This document shows positions 54,324 to 63,700 of a DNA stretch of 64,000 nucleotides, piece by piece. Position 1 is the first letter of the stretch. Each line of letters begins with the position of its first letter. This DNA is from Ceratobasidium sp. AG-K (lineage: Eukaryota; Basidiomycota; Agaricomycetes; Cantharellales; Ceratobasidiaceae). The stretch is taken from positions 5,642,001-5,706,000 of the forward strand of contig JAWNGF010000002.1 in NCBI GenBank assembly GCA_037039685.1. The letters are read 5' to 3'. The notes beneath the pieces were generated by a model that saw nothing but the letters and a program-made list of their open reading frames with translations, was not told the DNA's origin and did no database searches. Position numbers and translations under genes: made by a program.

Positions 54324-54830
54324 TCGGGTCTGGGAACGCAACGCAGACTTGATCGTACGTGCCTCTCCGCCATCTTCATGCACAACACCTCGCATACGAC
54401 CTAATCCGCTAACACGTTGGAAGGAGACCTTGCTCTCCGCTTTGGGTGCATAGGCGATCGTCACGTATGTATCAATTCAAGTTACGCTACATGGCGCGTA
54501 CATTCGAGTTGAACGGAGTTTCCCAGGGAGTTCAAGTCTACAACAACGCTCCGAAGTCCGGTTCCGAGGTATAATCGCGTTTGGAAATTCGTTGAATTCA
54601 TTATTTGTGTGACACATGAAAATAAAATAGGGGTTGTAAGTGACGGTGGGTATGGTATGGGTGGGCGGGAAAGTGACAATGGGATTGTCCATCCTAATAC
54701 CCGGGGTCAGACGAAGGTATATGACAAGAGACCGCCAATGGCAAACGATATGTCCATTGGCACAACCAGGTGGCACATCCATAGGCATGGGAGATCGAAA
54801 GGGGCCAGCGTAGAATAGGGTAGCGATCCA
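54324..54830 (+). repeat. Decayed duplicate segment, copy 2
   Basis: Second copy of the segments at 52840-53010 and 53510-53770, with the spacing between the two parts shorter by about 400 bp. Upstream of it the reading STVGTVRVWERN looks like a WD-repeat end (TVRVWD). WD-repeat NLRs are common in such genomes, so a dead gene of that type is a possible source. Confidence 0.45.
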
Positions 54831-55566
54831 ACGAGTCATGAGATTGCGACGGGAGATCCAGGAGTAACCAACGAAGCACGATGCGCGCTTGAAGTAGCGA
54901 GGAAATGTAGTACACCGAGGTAAATCAACGGCAGCCATCGCAAGGCCGATCTCGCAGCACATGAGAGTCCGCGGTGCGTGACACGAGGTTGCGATCGGTG
55001 ACGACGCGATGGCAGGGTTCGACATGCCGAGTCGTGTTTGGTGACGATGGGAGGATAGGGAGATCCCTAATGCGATATCACCAATTAGCGGTTGGTTCTA
55101 ATTAGATATGGGTCGACTCACCTTATGAACGCAGTCCCTGGGAGTGGACAGGAACTCTATCGGGTTTCGGGAGTGGGCTTGACATGCTTTCCCGCGTTCA
55201 TCGCGTCCTCGCCGTGCTCCCCTGCGTTTCTGTTTGACTCTGAGGCTGATAGTTTGCCGTGAGCTTGTTGAACCAAGTTTTCCGATTAGCGTGTGTCATC
55301 CGACGCCGTCGTGTGGGGCTGTGGTGTCTCAGGATAGGACGAGATGAGTGTTCGAGTGCCAGGATTAGCCGCATGGTGTCCAGTTTGCTGTGTCTCGTCA
55401 AATTCAATACTATTTTTGTCAAACTCTTCTACTTGGCTAGATTGTGCAGAAAGATGTGGTCGCAGGAGGAGGGGAAGCGGAAGGCGGATGCGACTGGAAA
55501 ACGATTCGCCTCGCCATCAGACGGTCACATGCGACGTGACGACGACGACTACCACTAGCTACTACT
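54831..55566. other. Spacer upstream of the ORF1-like gene
   Basis: No gene supported. It probably carries the promoter or 5' untranslated part of the ORF1-like gene. Confidence 0.35.
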
Positions 55567-57627
55567 ATGTCTGCAATTTCAAATTCCCACCCGCCCGATA
55601 TCCCGCCTCCAGCGCCGAATTTAGAACCTAACCAGGTCATATTACCTGCTCCCCGAGCTTCGTCACCTCCCTTGGTGGCAGCTGACACTGGTCCGATTCG
55701 AAAAGACGACACCGAAACTCCTCGCTTCAACCCTATAACCAAGGCCCAACGCACCTACGGACGCAACAAGAAAGCTACTTCAACTTCAAACGTCGCCCGG
55801 AGCGATGTTTCTGCGCCACGAAGCTCTCCTGATACGTTCGCGGTCGATATGCCACTCCCCGGGGAGACCACCCAGTCAACCCCAGACCTCAATATCACTT
55901 TTATCCCACAAATCAACCGTATCCCGTACCACGAATTTATTCCTGGGAAAGGACTTATGCCCAACCGTATGATGACTCCCGTTATGCTTGATACTAACAC
56001 TCCCGAACACGACCAATTGGTCTACGCTATGTCTGAACCGAATTACGCTGCTGCTAATCTTGCTGCCAAACTAGAATACGAGGCTTTGAAGAAATTCTCT
56101 GCCCCTCAAGATGAAGTTCTCTTGAAAGACGGCATTACGCTCAAAACCATTATCGGGGTTCCTGCCAAAAGGATCCTCGAGATGTTGGCGTCTCGTCGCG
56201 AATATACTCACAAACCCTTGTCCGAAGAAGAACGAGCAGTATACTACGATCTTCTCCGCATTACTGATGAACTGCACCACGCCATAGACGCTACCATCGA
56301 AAACATGGCAACACCGCCTCAATCACCCACAACCACAGAAATGTCCATCCCGGACGACACAGAAATACCTTCGTCAGTCAAGGGCGAAGACAACACACTC
56401 GAAAAACAGGCCCAACAGTCACCCGAGTCACAGACAGAACGCCGCCCAGGTTCGTGGACAGGCACTGAGGCGTGGAGTGCCTCCCCCACCCCGGTACCCG
56501 CCCCCAATCCTTCCCAATTGGGACTGACTCTGGACGAAATTATACACACACAACCCGACGCGGCCACCCGCACCATACTTTCTAACACCAAAGAAGAGCA
56601 ATTGCTCAATTCGGTGAAATTCATGTTCTTTGTTGCTCACAACAGATTCCCATCTACAGAAGAGTGTCAAGACATTCTCGCCCGTTTTAACCCGAACTTA
56701 TTTGGGAAATGGGTACGACTCTTGGACAAAGATATGCTGCCACCGAGCCCAACCGCCGACTCGGTCAAATCCAACGAAACCATTTGCACTGAACCCTCAA
56801 AACCGGCCGAAACTACTCCCGCAACCGCTCCTGCGCCCTCGCCCACGCTTACGCCTGCACCCAGCTTTACGCCAGGTCAACCGAAGAAGAAGGAGAAAAA
56901 ATTCAAGAAACTCACCGACCTCCCGGTCCCCACGCCCTCAACCCCGGCTCCAGCCCCAGCGGAAATGTCTGATGCGGAGAAGGCAGCTGCAGTCGAGAAG
57001 GCTCACGCCGCCTTGGCCGACAAGCATAAGACCAGACTTGAAGCGCCCAGCGCGCCCAAGATCTCTGCTCAGGCCGCTCCCGCCGTCAAGAACACCCAAA
57101 CTTCAGCCGTCCCGGCTGTTACCAAAGAGGGGGTTGCAAAGGCTCTCGCAGCGAATCCACCCAAACAAGTTCAAAAATTGTTTGCTGGCATTGTCGCGTC
57201 CGCACAAGCCCCCAAACCCGTTGTTAACACTAACACCTCCACACTGCAGAAATTCAAGGGGTTCAAAGCTATCAAATCCACAGACGAGCCCGCCCCTCCC
57301 AAAGGGCCCCGATACCTCATCAAATGCACACCCGCCATTCCTAAAGAATGGTTCAACGACAATACAAACATGCGTGTCCTCAATCGCATCAAGGAATACT
57401 TCGAGAAGGCCAAGAAAACGTACGGGAAGAGATCGTATCCGAGATGTTTGGCAGTCGGTTTCACTCCGGCGGGCCATGTCTCGGTGGATTTTTTGCCCAA
57501 GACACTTGAGTCGGATGTGAAGCATTTCCAAGAAGGCATGCTCCGCAAAACACAAATCCCGGGTCTCAAAGTCATGACCCGCAACACCAAATGGACAAAG
57601 ATCGTCATTTCTCACATCCTGTCATGA
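55567..57627 (+). CDS. Solo LINE-ORF1-like protein (gag-like nucleic-acid-binding)
   Basis: A single 686-codon intron-less frame, ATG 55567 to TGA 57627, unlike the intron-rich neighbours. The N-terminal 120 residues are Pro/Ser-rich. There is a conserved-looking block about residues 120-240 (IPYHEFIPGKGLMPNRMM; LMASRREYTHKPLSEEE-like helix), a second helical block (LNSVKFMFFVAHNRFPSTEE), then a long Pro/Ala/Lys linker. The C-terminus (YLIKCTPAIPKEWFND..., RVLNRIKEYFEKAKK, YPRCLAVGFTPAGHVSVDF, NTKWTKIVISHIL) resembles the RRM-like end of ORF1 proteins of fungal non-LTR retroelements. No zinc knuckle follows, and no reverse transcriptase lies downstream before the LTR element begins. It could be a truncated element or a domesticated ORF1; the family call is tentative. 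Confidence 0.5.
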   Translation: MSAISNSHPPDIPPPAPNLEPNQVILPAPRASSPPLVAADTGPIRKDDTETPRFNPITKAQRTYGRNKKATSTSNVARSDVSAPRSSPDTFAVDMPLPGETTQSTPDLNITFIPQINRIPYHEFIPGKGLMPNRMMTPVMLDTNTPEHDQLVYAMSEPNYAAANLAAKLEYEALKKFSAPQDEVLLKDGITLKTIIGVPAKRILEMLASRREYTHKPLSEEERAVYYDLLRITDELHHAIDATIENMATPPQSPTTTEMSIPDDTEIPSSVKGEDNTLEKQAQQSPESQTERRPGSWTGTEAWSASPTPVPAPNPSQLGLTLDEIIHTQPDAATRTILSNTKEEQLLNSVKFMFFVAHNRFPSTEECQDILARFNPNLFGKWVRLLDKDMLPPSPTADSVKSNETICTEPSKPAETTPATAPAPSPTLTPAPSFTPGQPKKKEKKFKKLTDLPVPTPSTPAPAPAEMSDAEKAAAVEKAHAALADKHKTRLEAPSAPKISAQAAPAVKNTQTSAVPAVTKEGVAKALAANPPKQVQKLFAGIVASAQAPKPVVNTNTSTLQKFKGFKAIKSTDEPAPPKGPRYLIKCTPAIPKEWFNDNTNMRVLNRIKEYFEKAKKTYGKRSYPRCLAVGFTPAGHVSVDFLPKTLESDVKHFQEGMLRKTQIPGLKVMTRNTKWTKIVISHILS

Positions 57628-57844
57628 GCTGACTAAGCTCAGACATTTTATTCTGATTTTATATCTTTTTTTCCGAACACTTTCCTTTTATGGTACAAAT
57701 GTCCTCTGGTGCTTAACTTGTATCATGTGATGTATTTGTCTTTCCATTCGATATTGGTGATGCTTCCGGAACTTCCAGAATGTCAAGTCATATCTCTTAT
57801 CTCGCTTATCATCGGTTGTACTCGGCTTTCCCACACTGATAGAT

Positions 57845-58420
57845 GATGACGTGGCATTGATCCCTCATGTATATAAACCCAGAGGTCAAGCCGGTTAACG
57901 ACAAGGCTTGACCTCCTCTCCACTAGGACTTGTACAATCAAATCCTCTTACTAAAAACACTACTCCTTGGGTTCTAAGACTTACTTCAGTCGAACCCCTT
58001 AACCTTCTATATACCTAATTGACCCAAGTCGGGACATTAGGTCAAGCCTTTCTAGCATCAGCCTTAAAAAGCTCCTGCTTTTCCACCAAGTAGATAGAAC
58101 GTACACGGGAAAACGGGCATAGTACAACGGACGAAGAGCTATACTTGATATAGACCAGTAGTCCCACGTCGCTATACGCCGTCAGTGAACCCAATCGTTA
58201 TCCTCTTTTGGGTCATAGCGGCTTTAGTCAGCTAAATACACCCTTACTCTGTTATACACTGTTGCTATCACGCCCGTCCAAGGCTGTTGATAACTAATAA
58301 GATCAGATAAGGAGTATATAAAGCAAAAGCTTAGCGTCTAGCACCCTTCACTTCCAAATCAACATCTCGAGGAAGCCAGATCCTCTCAAGAAAAAAACTG
58401 GAAAGTGGTCGGAGCACCAC
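57845..58420 (+). repeat. Probable 5' LTR / leader of a Ty3-gypsy element (limits approximate)
   Basis: Non-coding sequence directly upstream of the element's ORFs, with two TATATAAA boxes (57870-57877 and 58315-58322). The second is placed as an LTR promoter would be. The 3' LTR lies outside the window, so neither end can be fixed; the left limit is a guess at a TG near 57845. Confidence 0.35.
57882..57915. repeat. 11-bp inverted repeat in the putative LTR
   Basis: GAGGTCAAGCC (57882-57892) and its exact reverse complement GGCTTGACCTC (57905-57915) can form a stem with a 12-nt loop. AGGTCAAGCC recurs near 58037. It may be a regulatory or packaging structure of the element. Confidence 0.6.
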
Positions 58421-58516
58421 CCAAGTTAACACTCTTATCCATCAAGAACCACATCAACTCGTCGTTTCCATCAGTACGCACTAGAAAGGAACATATTAGT
58501 AACTAACTAATTAACC

Positions 58517-59137
58517 TTGAAAGTGTTCCCCGCATTCTTTAGCCTCTGCGAAGCAGTCTTTAGACTAAAAGACTTTGTACTTAATCTAGATACCAAAGTC
58601 GACGAATTAAACAGTCGAATTGAAGTACTAGAAGAAGATCAAGTCGAACAAGCAGAAGATTTAAGGGTCGAACGTACCAGAAACGACGAAAACCACAATC
58701 AACTCGAAGCCGATTATCAATCCCTCCATTCAAGGCTCGAGTTCATCGAAATTAACCTTGACAATACAAACAAGCAACAAGCCAATCAAGATCGCGTCCA
58801 AAGCATAAATCTAGCGGACACCAATATCGAAGTTGAGCGATTGCAAGAACAAACCCGTGTCTTGATCGAAAACTGCGACCAACTTATAAAAATCCAAGAA
58901 AAACACACTCGAAAGGTCGAAAATCTCATCAGCAACAACAAACGTCAGTGGCGTACTATCGAAACCCTTAAAGACAAAATCAAGGGCAAATACTGTCATC
59001 AAGCAGCAGAAGTGCGTATTCCTATTAACCAGGATTACCGCCTTCTAAATCACCTTAGTACCATCGCACCCAACCCTTTTCAGTGGGACCAAGACCTTGA
59101 CTCACACAGGAACAACACAGGGAACAACTTAGACTAG
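58517..59137 (+). CDS. Coiled-coil leader ORF of the retrotransposon, no Met codon
   Basis: 206 codons opening right after a TAA with TTG and containing no ATG in the whole frame. The product would be strongly helical and charged (LDTKVDELNSRIEVLEEDQ, LHSRLEFIEINLDN, HTRKVENLISNNKRQWRTIE), like a dimerising coiled coil. Either translation begins at a non-AUG codon, or an upstream AUG-bearing exon is spliced on, or the ORF is relic. It overlaps the next small ORF in another frame. Confidence 0.5.
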   Translation: MKVFPAFFSLCEAVFRLKDFVLNLDTKVDELNSRIEVLEEDQVEQAEDLRVERTRNDENHNQLEADYQSLHSRLEFIEINLDNTNKQQANQDRVQSINLADTNIEVERLQEQTRVLIENCDQLIKIQEKHTRKVENLISNNKRQWRTIETLKDKIKGKYCHQAAEVRIPINQDYRLLNHLSTIAPNPFQWDQDLDSHRNNTGNNLD

Positions 59138-59334
59138 AGTCCCTAAAACTCTTTATTGAAGACGTTCATTGTAATTACATATACGAACAGTACGACAAAC
59201 TAGGAGTCATCAACGCATTGTTCTTGGAAGACGAAAATCTTGAATTGATATTTTTGAGAAGTCTGCGCATCATTAAAGACAGAAGGGTTCGAAGAAGAAT
59301 CCGTGATATTTTGTACGGCCTGGGTTCCCAATAA
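59101..59334 (+). CDS. Second small leader ORF of the retrotransposon, possibly a frameshifted extension
   Basis: 78 codons open after a TGA, in a different frame from the coiled-coil ORF, overlapping its end and the start of the gag frame. The sequence stays helical and charged (EQHREQLRLESLKLFIEDV, then IIKDRRVRRRIRDI), continuing the style of the preceding ORF. That suggests one original coding region split by a frameshift, or programmed frameshifting. No ATG at its start. Confidence 0.4.
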   Translation, partial: LTQEQHREQLRLESLKLFIEDVHCNYIYEQYDKLGVINALFLEDENLELIFLRSLRIIKDRRVRRRIRDILYGLGSQ

Positions 59335-59359
59335 ATCTACCTGTTTTCCCCGCTCCAAT

Positions 59360-60712
59360 ATGTCAAGAGCCCCATCACCTAGTCAAGGGGGATTTACCCA
59401 AATCTCAGCGACATCTGGACCTGAGGTAGTTGCACATGCAATCAATGCCTTAATAGACGAAGTGCGAAAAATTAACGGTCATATTAATGCCTTAAATGGT
59501 ATCACCGCTACCCTAGAACAGGGGATCGACAATAACATTGCAGATATTCATGCAATTCAAAATCAAACTGCACAAATTGCACCCCTTCACCAATTAATGA
59601 ATGCAGTGTCTCAGTCACTTGCAAACCTAGGGGCAACACCCTCCACCACCGCGTCGACAACGACCCCAGGATACAAACTCAAAATGCATCCCCCAGAAGA
59701 ATTTTCTGGGGATGTAGACAAATTTGATGAGTTTAAGTCGCAATGTACCTTGTACATAAACCATACGTCGCCACAAGCAACCACAGAACAAAAAATCACT
59801 TATATCATGGGTTATTGCAAGGGGCCTGCCTATGTATGGATGCAACCTGGAATTGATGTAGACACAGCAAGAAGGGGAGCAACAAATTGGCTACACGATA
59901 TGGATGAATTCTGGAACGAAATGCAAGCTAGGTTCGGCGATGTTCACAAGATCGACCGATATAGACAATTATACAAGAAATTAACCCAGAAGAACTCTGT
60001 CCAAGATTATCTACGAGACTTCGTCACTTATTCATCGGTACTCGGGTACACTGATCAAGTACTTCGTGATGATTTCTATGACGGTCTTAAGGATGAAATC
60101 AAGATGGCCATGGTGTCACAGAACTTTAAACCCCACGAAGTGACAAGGACATTCAACCAAGTTCGCGAAAGAGCCCTGGAAATTGACTCCACAATGAATG
60201 CTATTAACGCACCAAAGAAGTTGCAAAGCCCACAAACGACTACTTCGAAACAAAGTACTTCCAAGACAACCACAAGTACTCCAAACGCCTCACTAGGTCA
60301 AAGATTCAATGTAAACGATCGAGTCTTTATGTCAAAACCTACGGGGGGGGTGCAATACGGCAAAATCTCAAGCATTACCCGAAACGCCAAGGGCCGTCCA
60401 GTTCCACAAATCTCCTGGGATGATGGGACAAAAGGAAATGTCCCTTTTGGAGCAATTCAAAGAGACACCCGAACCAGTAACCTCAACGCTCCTACCATCC
60501 AAACACCCAAACCATCCACTCCTGCTAAAGACCCTAATGCAATGGATCTTGATGGAAAAGGAAAAGGACCAATGATCTGCTTCACCTGCGGCGGCAAGGG
60601 ACACTCAGCAAGAGTCTGTCCTTCCAAGAACACAGCGTCAGGATTTGAAGCCCAGATTGAAGAAATCTCTTCAGACATCGAATCGGGAAAAGACGTCACC
60701 GAGGCTTATTAA
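59360..60712 (+). CDS. gag: Gag polyprotein of Ty3/gypsy element
   Basis: 450 residues from ATG 59360 (MSRAPSPSQGGFTQI) to TAA 60712. The capsid region is about residues 110-275 (YKLKMHPPEEFSGDVDKFDE; WMQPGID; MQARFGD; VQDYLRDF; GLKDEIK). An unusual segment at about 312-370 (RFNVNDRVFMSKPTGGVQYG then ISWDDGTKGNVPFGAI) looks like an SH3/Tudor-type barrel. A CCHC zinc knuckle (CFTCGGKGHSARVC) lies near 406-419. Gag would package element RNA into particles in the cytoplasm. The pol frame (-1) is open across the gag stop. Confidence 0.88.
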   Translation: MSRAPSPSQGGFTQISATSGPEVVAHAINALIDEVRKINGHINALNGITATLEQGIDNNIADIHAIQNQTAQIAPLHQLMNAVSQSLANLGATPSTTASTTTPGYKLKMHPPEEFSGDVDKFDEFKSQCTLYINHTSPQATTEQKITYIMGYCKGPAYVWMQPGIDVDTARRGATNWLHDMDEFWNEMQARFGDVHKIDRYRQLYKKLTQKNSVQDYLRDFVTYSSVLGYTDQVLRDDFYDGLKDEIKMAMVSQNFKPHEVTRTFNQVRERALEIDSTMNAINAPKKLQSPQTTTSKQSTSKTTTSTPNASLGQRFNVNDRVFMSKPTGGVQYGKISSITRNAKGRPVPQISWDDGTKGNVPFGAIQRDTRTSNLNAPTIQTPKPSTPAKDPNAMDLDGKGKGPMICFTCGGKGHSARVCPSKNTASGFEAQIEEISSDIESGKDVTEAY

Positions 60713-60747
60713 GGAGCCAGGTACTCGGTGATATATTAGCTAGTAAT

Positions 60748-63700
60748 ATGGATGAACTAGAAATCATGTCAATATCAAATGAAAACCAATTATACCTTGA
60801 TTTCACCACTCATCCACTAGCTACGGCTCCTGGTTCTAAGTCAGTCAACAGATCAAAAAGATTCTCTGGACAAGCACTCCTTGACTGCGGCGCAACCTCC
60901 TGTTTCATCAACCCTTCCCTAGCAAAAGAAGCAAATCTCCCCCTTTTCCAACACGAAAAACCCAAGACTCTGCGAGTTATAGACGGACGAGAAGTCTCGT
61001 CCGGAAAAGTCACCCACTATACCAAATTTAAACTTGTCATGGGAACACATTCCAGTGAAATAGAATGTCATGTTACAAACATTGGAAGACACCCTATCGT
61101 ACTCGGGATGTCATGGCTCAAGAAACATAACCCACAAATTAATTGGAAAAATAGGACAATTGCATACACAAGCGAATTCTGCTCAAAAAACTGCCTAGAA
61201 GTCCCATCTACGCTCCAAATTGCAGCAGAAAACACATTACCAGAGGAATACAAAGAGTTCGCAGATGTGTTCGACGAGTCCAGATTAGAGGAACTCCCAC
61301 CTCACAGGCCAACCGACATTACGCTCGACCTCCTACCAGAAGCTAAACTTAAGCATGGCCCTATTTACAAAACATCCCCAGCTGAAGACAAAGAAATGAA
61401 GAAAGTACTAGAAACCCTTATCCGAAGGGGACACATTCAGATTTCTAAGTCTCCTTTGGCTTCCCCGGTTCTGTTTGTCAAAAAACCACATCCAGAAGAT
61501 CCAAACAACCCAGAATTACGCTTTTGCGTTGACTACAGATACGTGAATTCGCTATGCAAATTCAATGCAAGTGGAATACCTCTATTGGATCAATGGTTAA
61601 GGGCTCTAGAAGGATTTGTCATTGGCACCACTCTAGATTTGGCACAAGGATTCCATCAAACCCGAATAGCAGCAGGCCATGAATGGAAAACAGCATTCAA
61701 AACTCAATACGGCATGTACAAATGGAAAGTCATGCCCTTCGGTCTCAAAAACGCCCCATCAAGCTTCCAGTCCCTAATGAACTCTATATTCAGGGACATT
61801 ATGGGGGTTTTTGTACTCGTATACATTGATGATATCTTTGTTTTTTCCAAACGAGTCGAAGATCATCCAGGACACGTGAAAGAGGTGCTAAGAAGACTAA
61901 GGGAACACAAGCTGGTCGCAAAATTGAGGAAATGCAAGTTCCACCAAACCAAACTGGATTGGGTAGGACTGGTCATTTCCAATAAAGGAATCGAAACGGA
62001 TCAGGAAAAGGTCACGGCGGCTATGAATTGGAAAGCTCCCAAAAATGTCAAACAAGTTCAAGAATTCCTAGGATTTGTCAATTTCTATCGAAGATTCATT
62101 CAAGACTTTGCCGGCAAAGCCAGACCACTGTACAACCTACTTAAGAAGGATCAAAAGTGGCAGTGGACAAGCAAAGAACAAGAGGCCATGAATGAGCTAA
62201 AAGAAGCTCTTAAAGTGGCACCTGTAATGATGCAGCCCGATCAGAATAAGGAATTTTTCCTCGAGACAGATGCGTTGGGATTTGCCACAGGAGCAGTCTT
62301 ATCTCAGAAGGATGAAGAAGGGAAATTACACCCCGTAGCTTTTCTTTCTAAATCACTAAATCCGGCTGAGCGGAACTATGACATTTTCGACAAAGAACTA
62401 TTGGCAATAATTAGAGCTTTCAAAGAATGGCGGCACTTACTTCAAGGCACAGAAAAAGCCATTCAAGTGATAACAGATCACAAAAATTTGGAATACTTCT
62501 CATCATCCAAACAATTGAATCAACGCCAAATCCGCTGGATGAATTTCTTGGTAGACTTCAACTTCCAAATCTTGTACAGGCCAGGAAGCCAAAACAAAAA
62601 GGCAGACATTCTCTCGAGGCGATATGACCTGGAACCTTTGGGGGGGGTAGAGAACCAAGTCCTCCTCAAACCAGACATTTTCATTTCGGCTATTACCCCA
62701 GACCAGGAAATCAACGATCTAATCAGGGAAGCAATCCTTGAAGATCCCAGATTAGAAGAAGCCCACAATAAGCTGAGAAACGGAGAAAAAGTCAAAGATT
62801 GGGAATACAGAGAAGGACTCCTAATGTTCAAAGGGAAGATCTTTGTCCCCAAGGATGAAACCATCAGAAACCTGATACTGGAATCGCGCCATGACAATAT
62901 TGCAGCTGGGCATCCTGGACAAGCAAGAACACTAGAATTGGTCTCAAGAACTTACTACTGGCCAACCATGAAGAAATTTGTCAACTCCTACGTGTCACAC
63001 TGCGAAACGTGCATTCGAATTAAACCATCGAACCAACTCCCCACAGGACTACTGCGTCCTTTACATATCCCTGAGAGACCCTGGGAAGAGATCTCCTATG
63101 ACGTGATTGTAGGGCTCCCAGAATCAGAAGGATATGACGCAATCTTGACAGTGGTAGATCGGTTCTCCAAAATGGCACACTATCTCCCTTGCAAATCAAC
63201 GGCCACAGCAGTAGACATAGCCAATATATTCATTGCAAACATTTGGAAACTTCACGGCACCCCAAAAGCAACAGTCTCGGATAGAGGATCCACTTTCAAC
63301 TCAAAGTTCATTAGGCATTTGTACAAACGGTTGGACGTAAAACCTACCTTCAGCACAGCCTACCATCCAAGGACAGACGGACAGTCAGAAAGAGCAAACC
63401 AAGTCGTTGAAATCTTTATCAGAGCTTTTGTCAACCATAGGCAAAACGACTGGGTGGCCCTACTCCCTATGGCAGAATTTGCTTACAACAACGGAATTCA
63501 AGCATCCACTGGCAAAACCCCTTTCCAAATCTGCCAGGGTTTCAACCCTAGAATGAACATCGGGGAAGAATCAGACTATACTGTTCCTGAAGCTGATGCC
63601 CATGCGGAATTCCTGTTGAAAGGATACGACGAAGTCAAAGCTGCCCTCATCCTAGCAAATCAGTCCTATAAATACTATTTTGATAAAGGAGCCAAAGAAC

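Noticed and set aside
60700..60750. Classical -1 slippery heptamer at the gag-pol junction
   Set aside because: The pol frame is open across the gag stop, but no X-XXY-YYZ heptamer is visible there, so I only note the open frame and the ATG 35 nt downstream.
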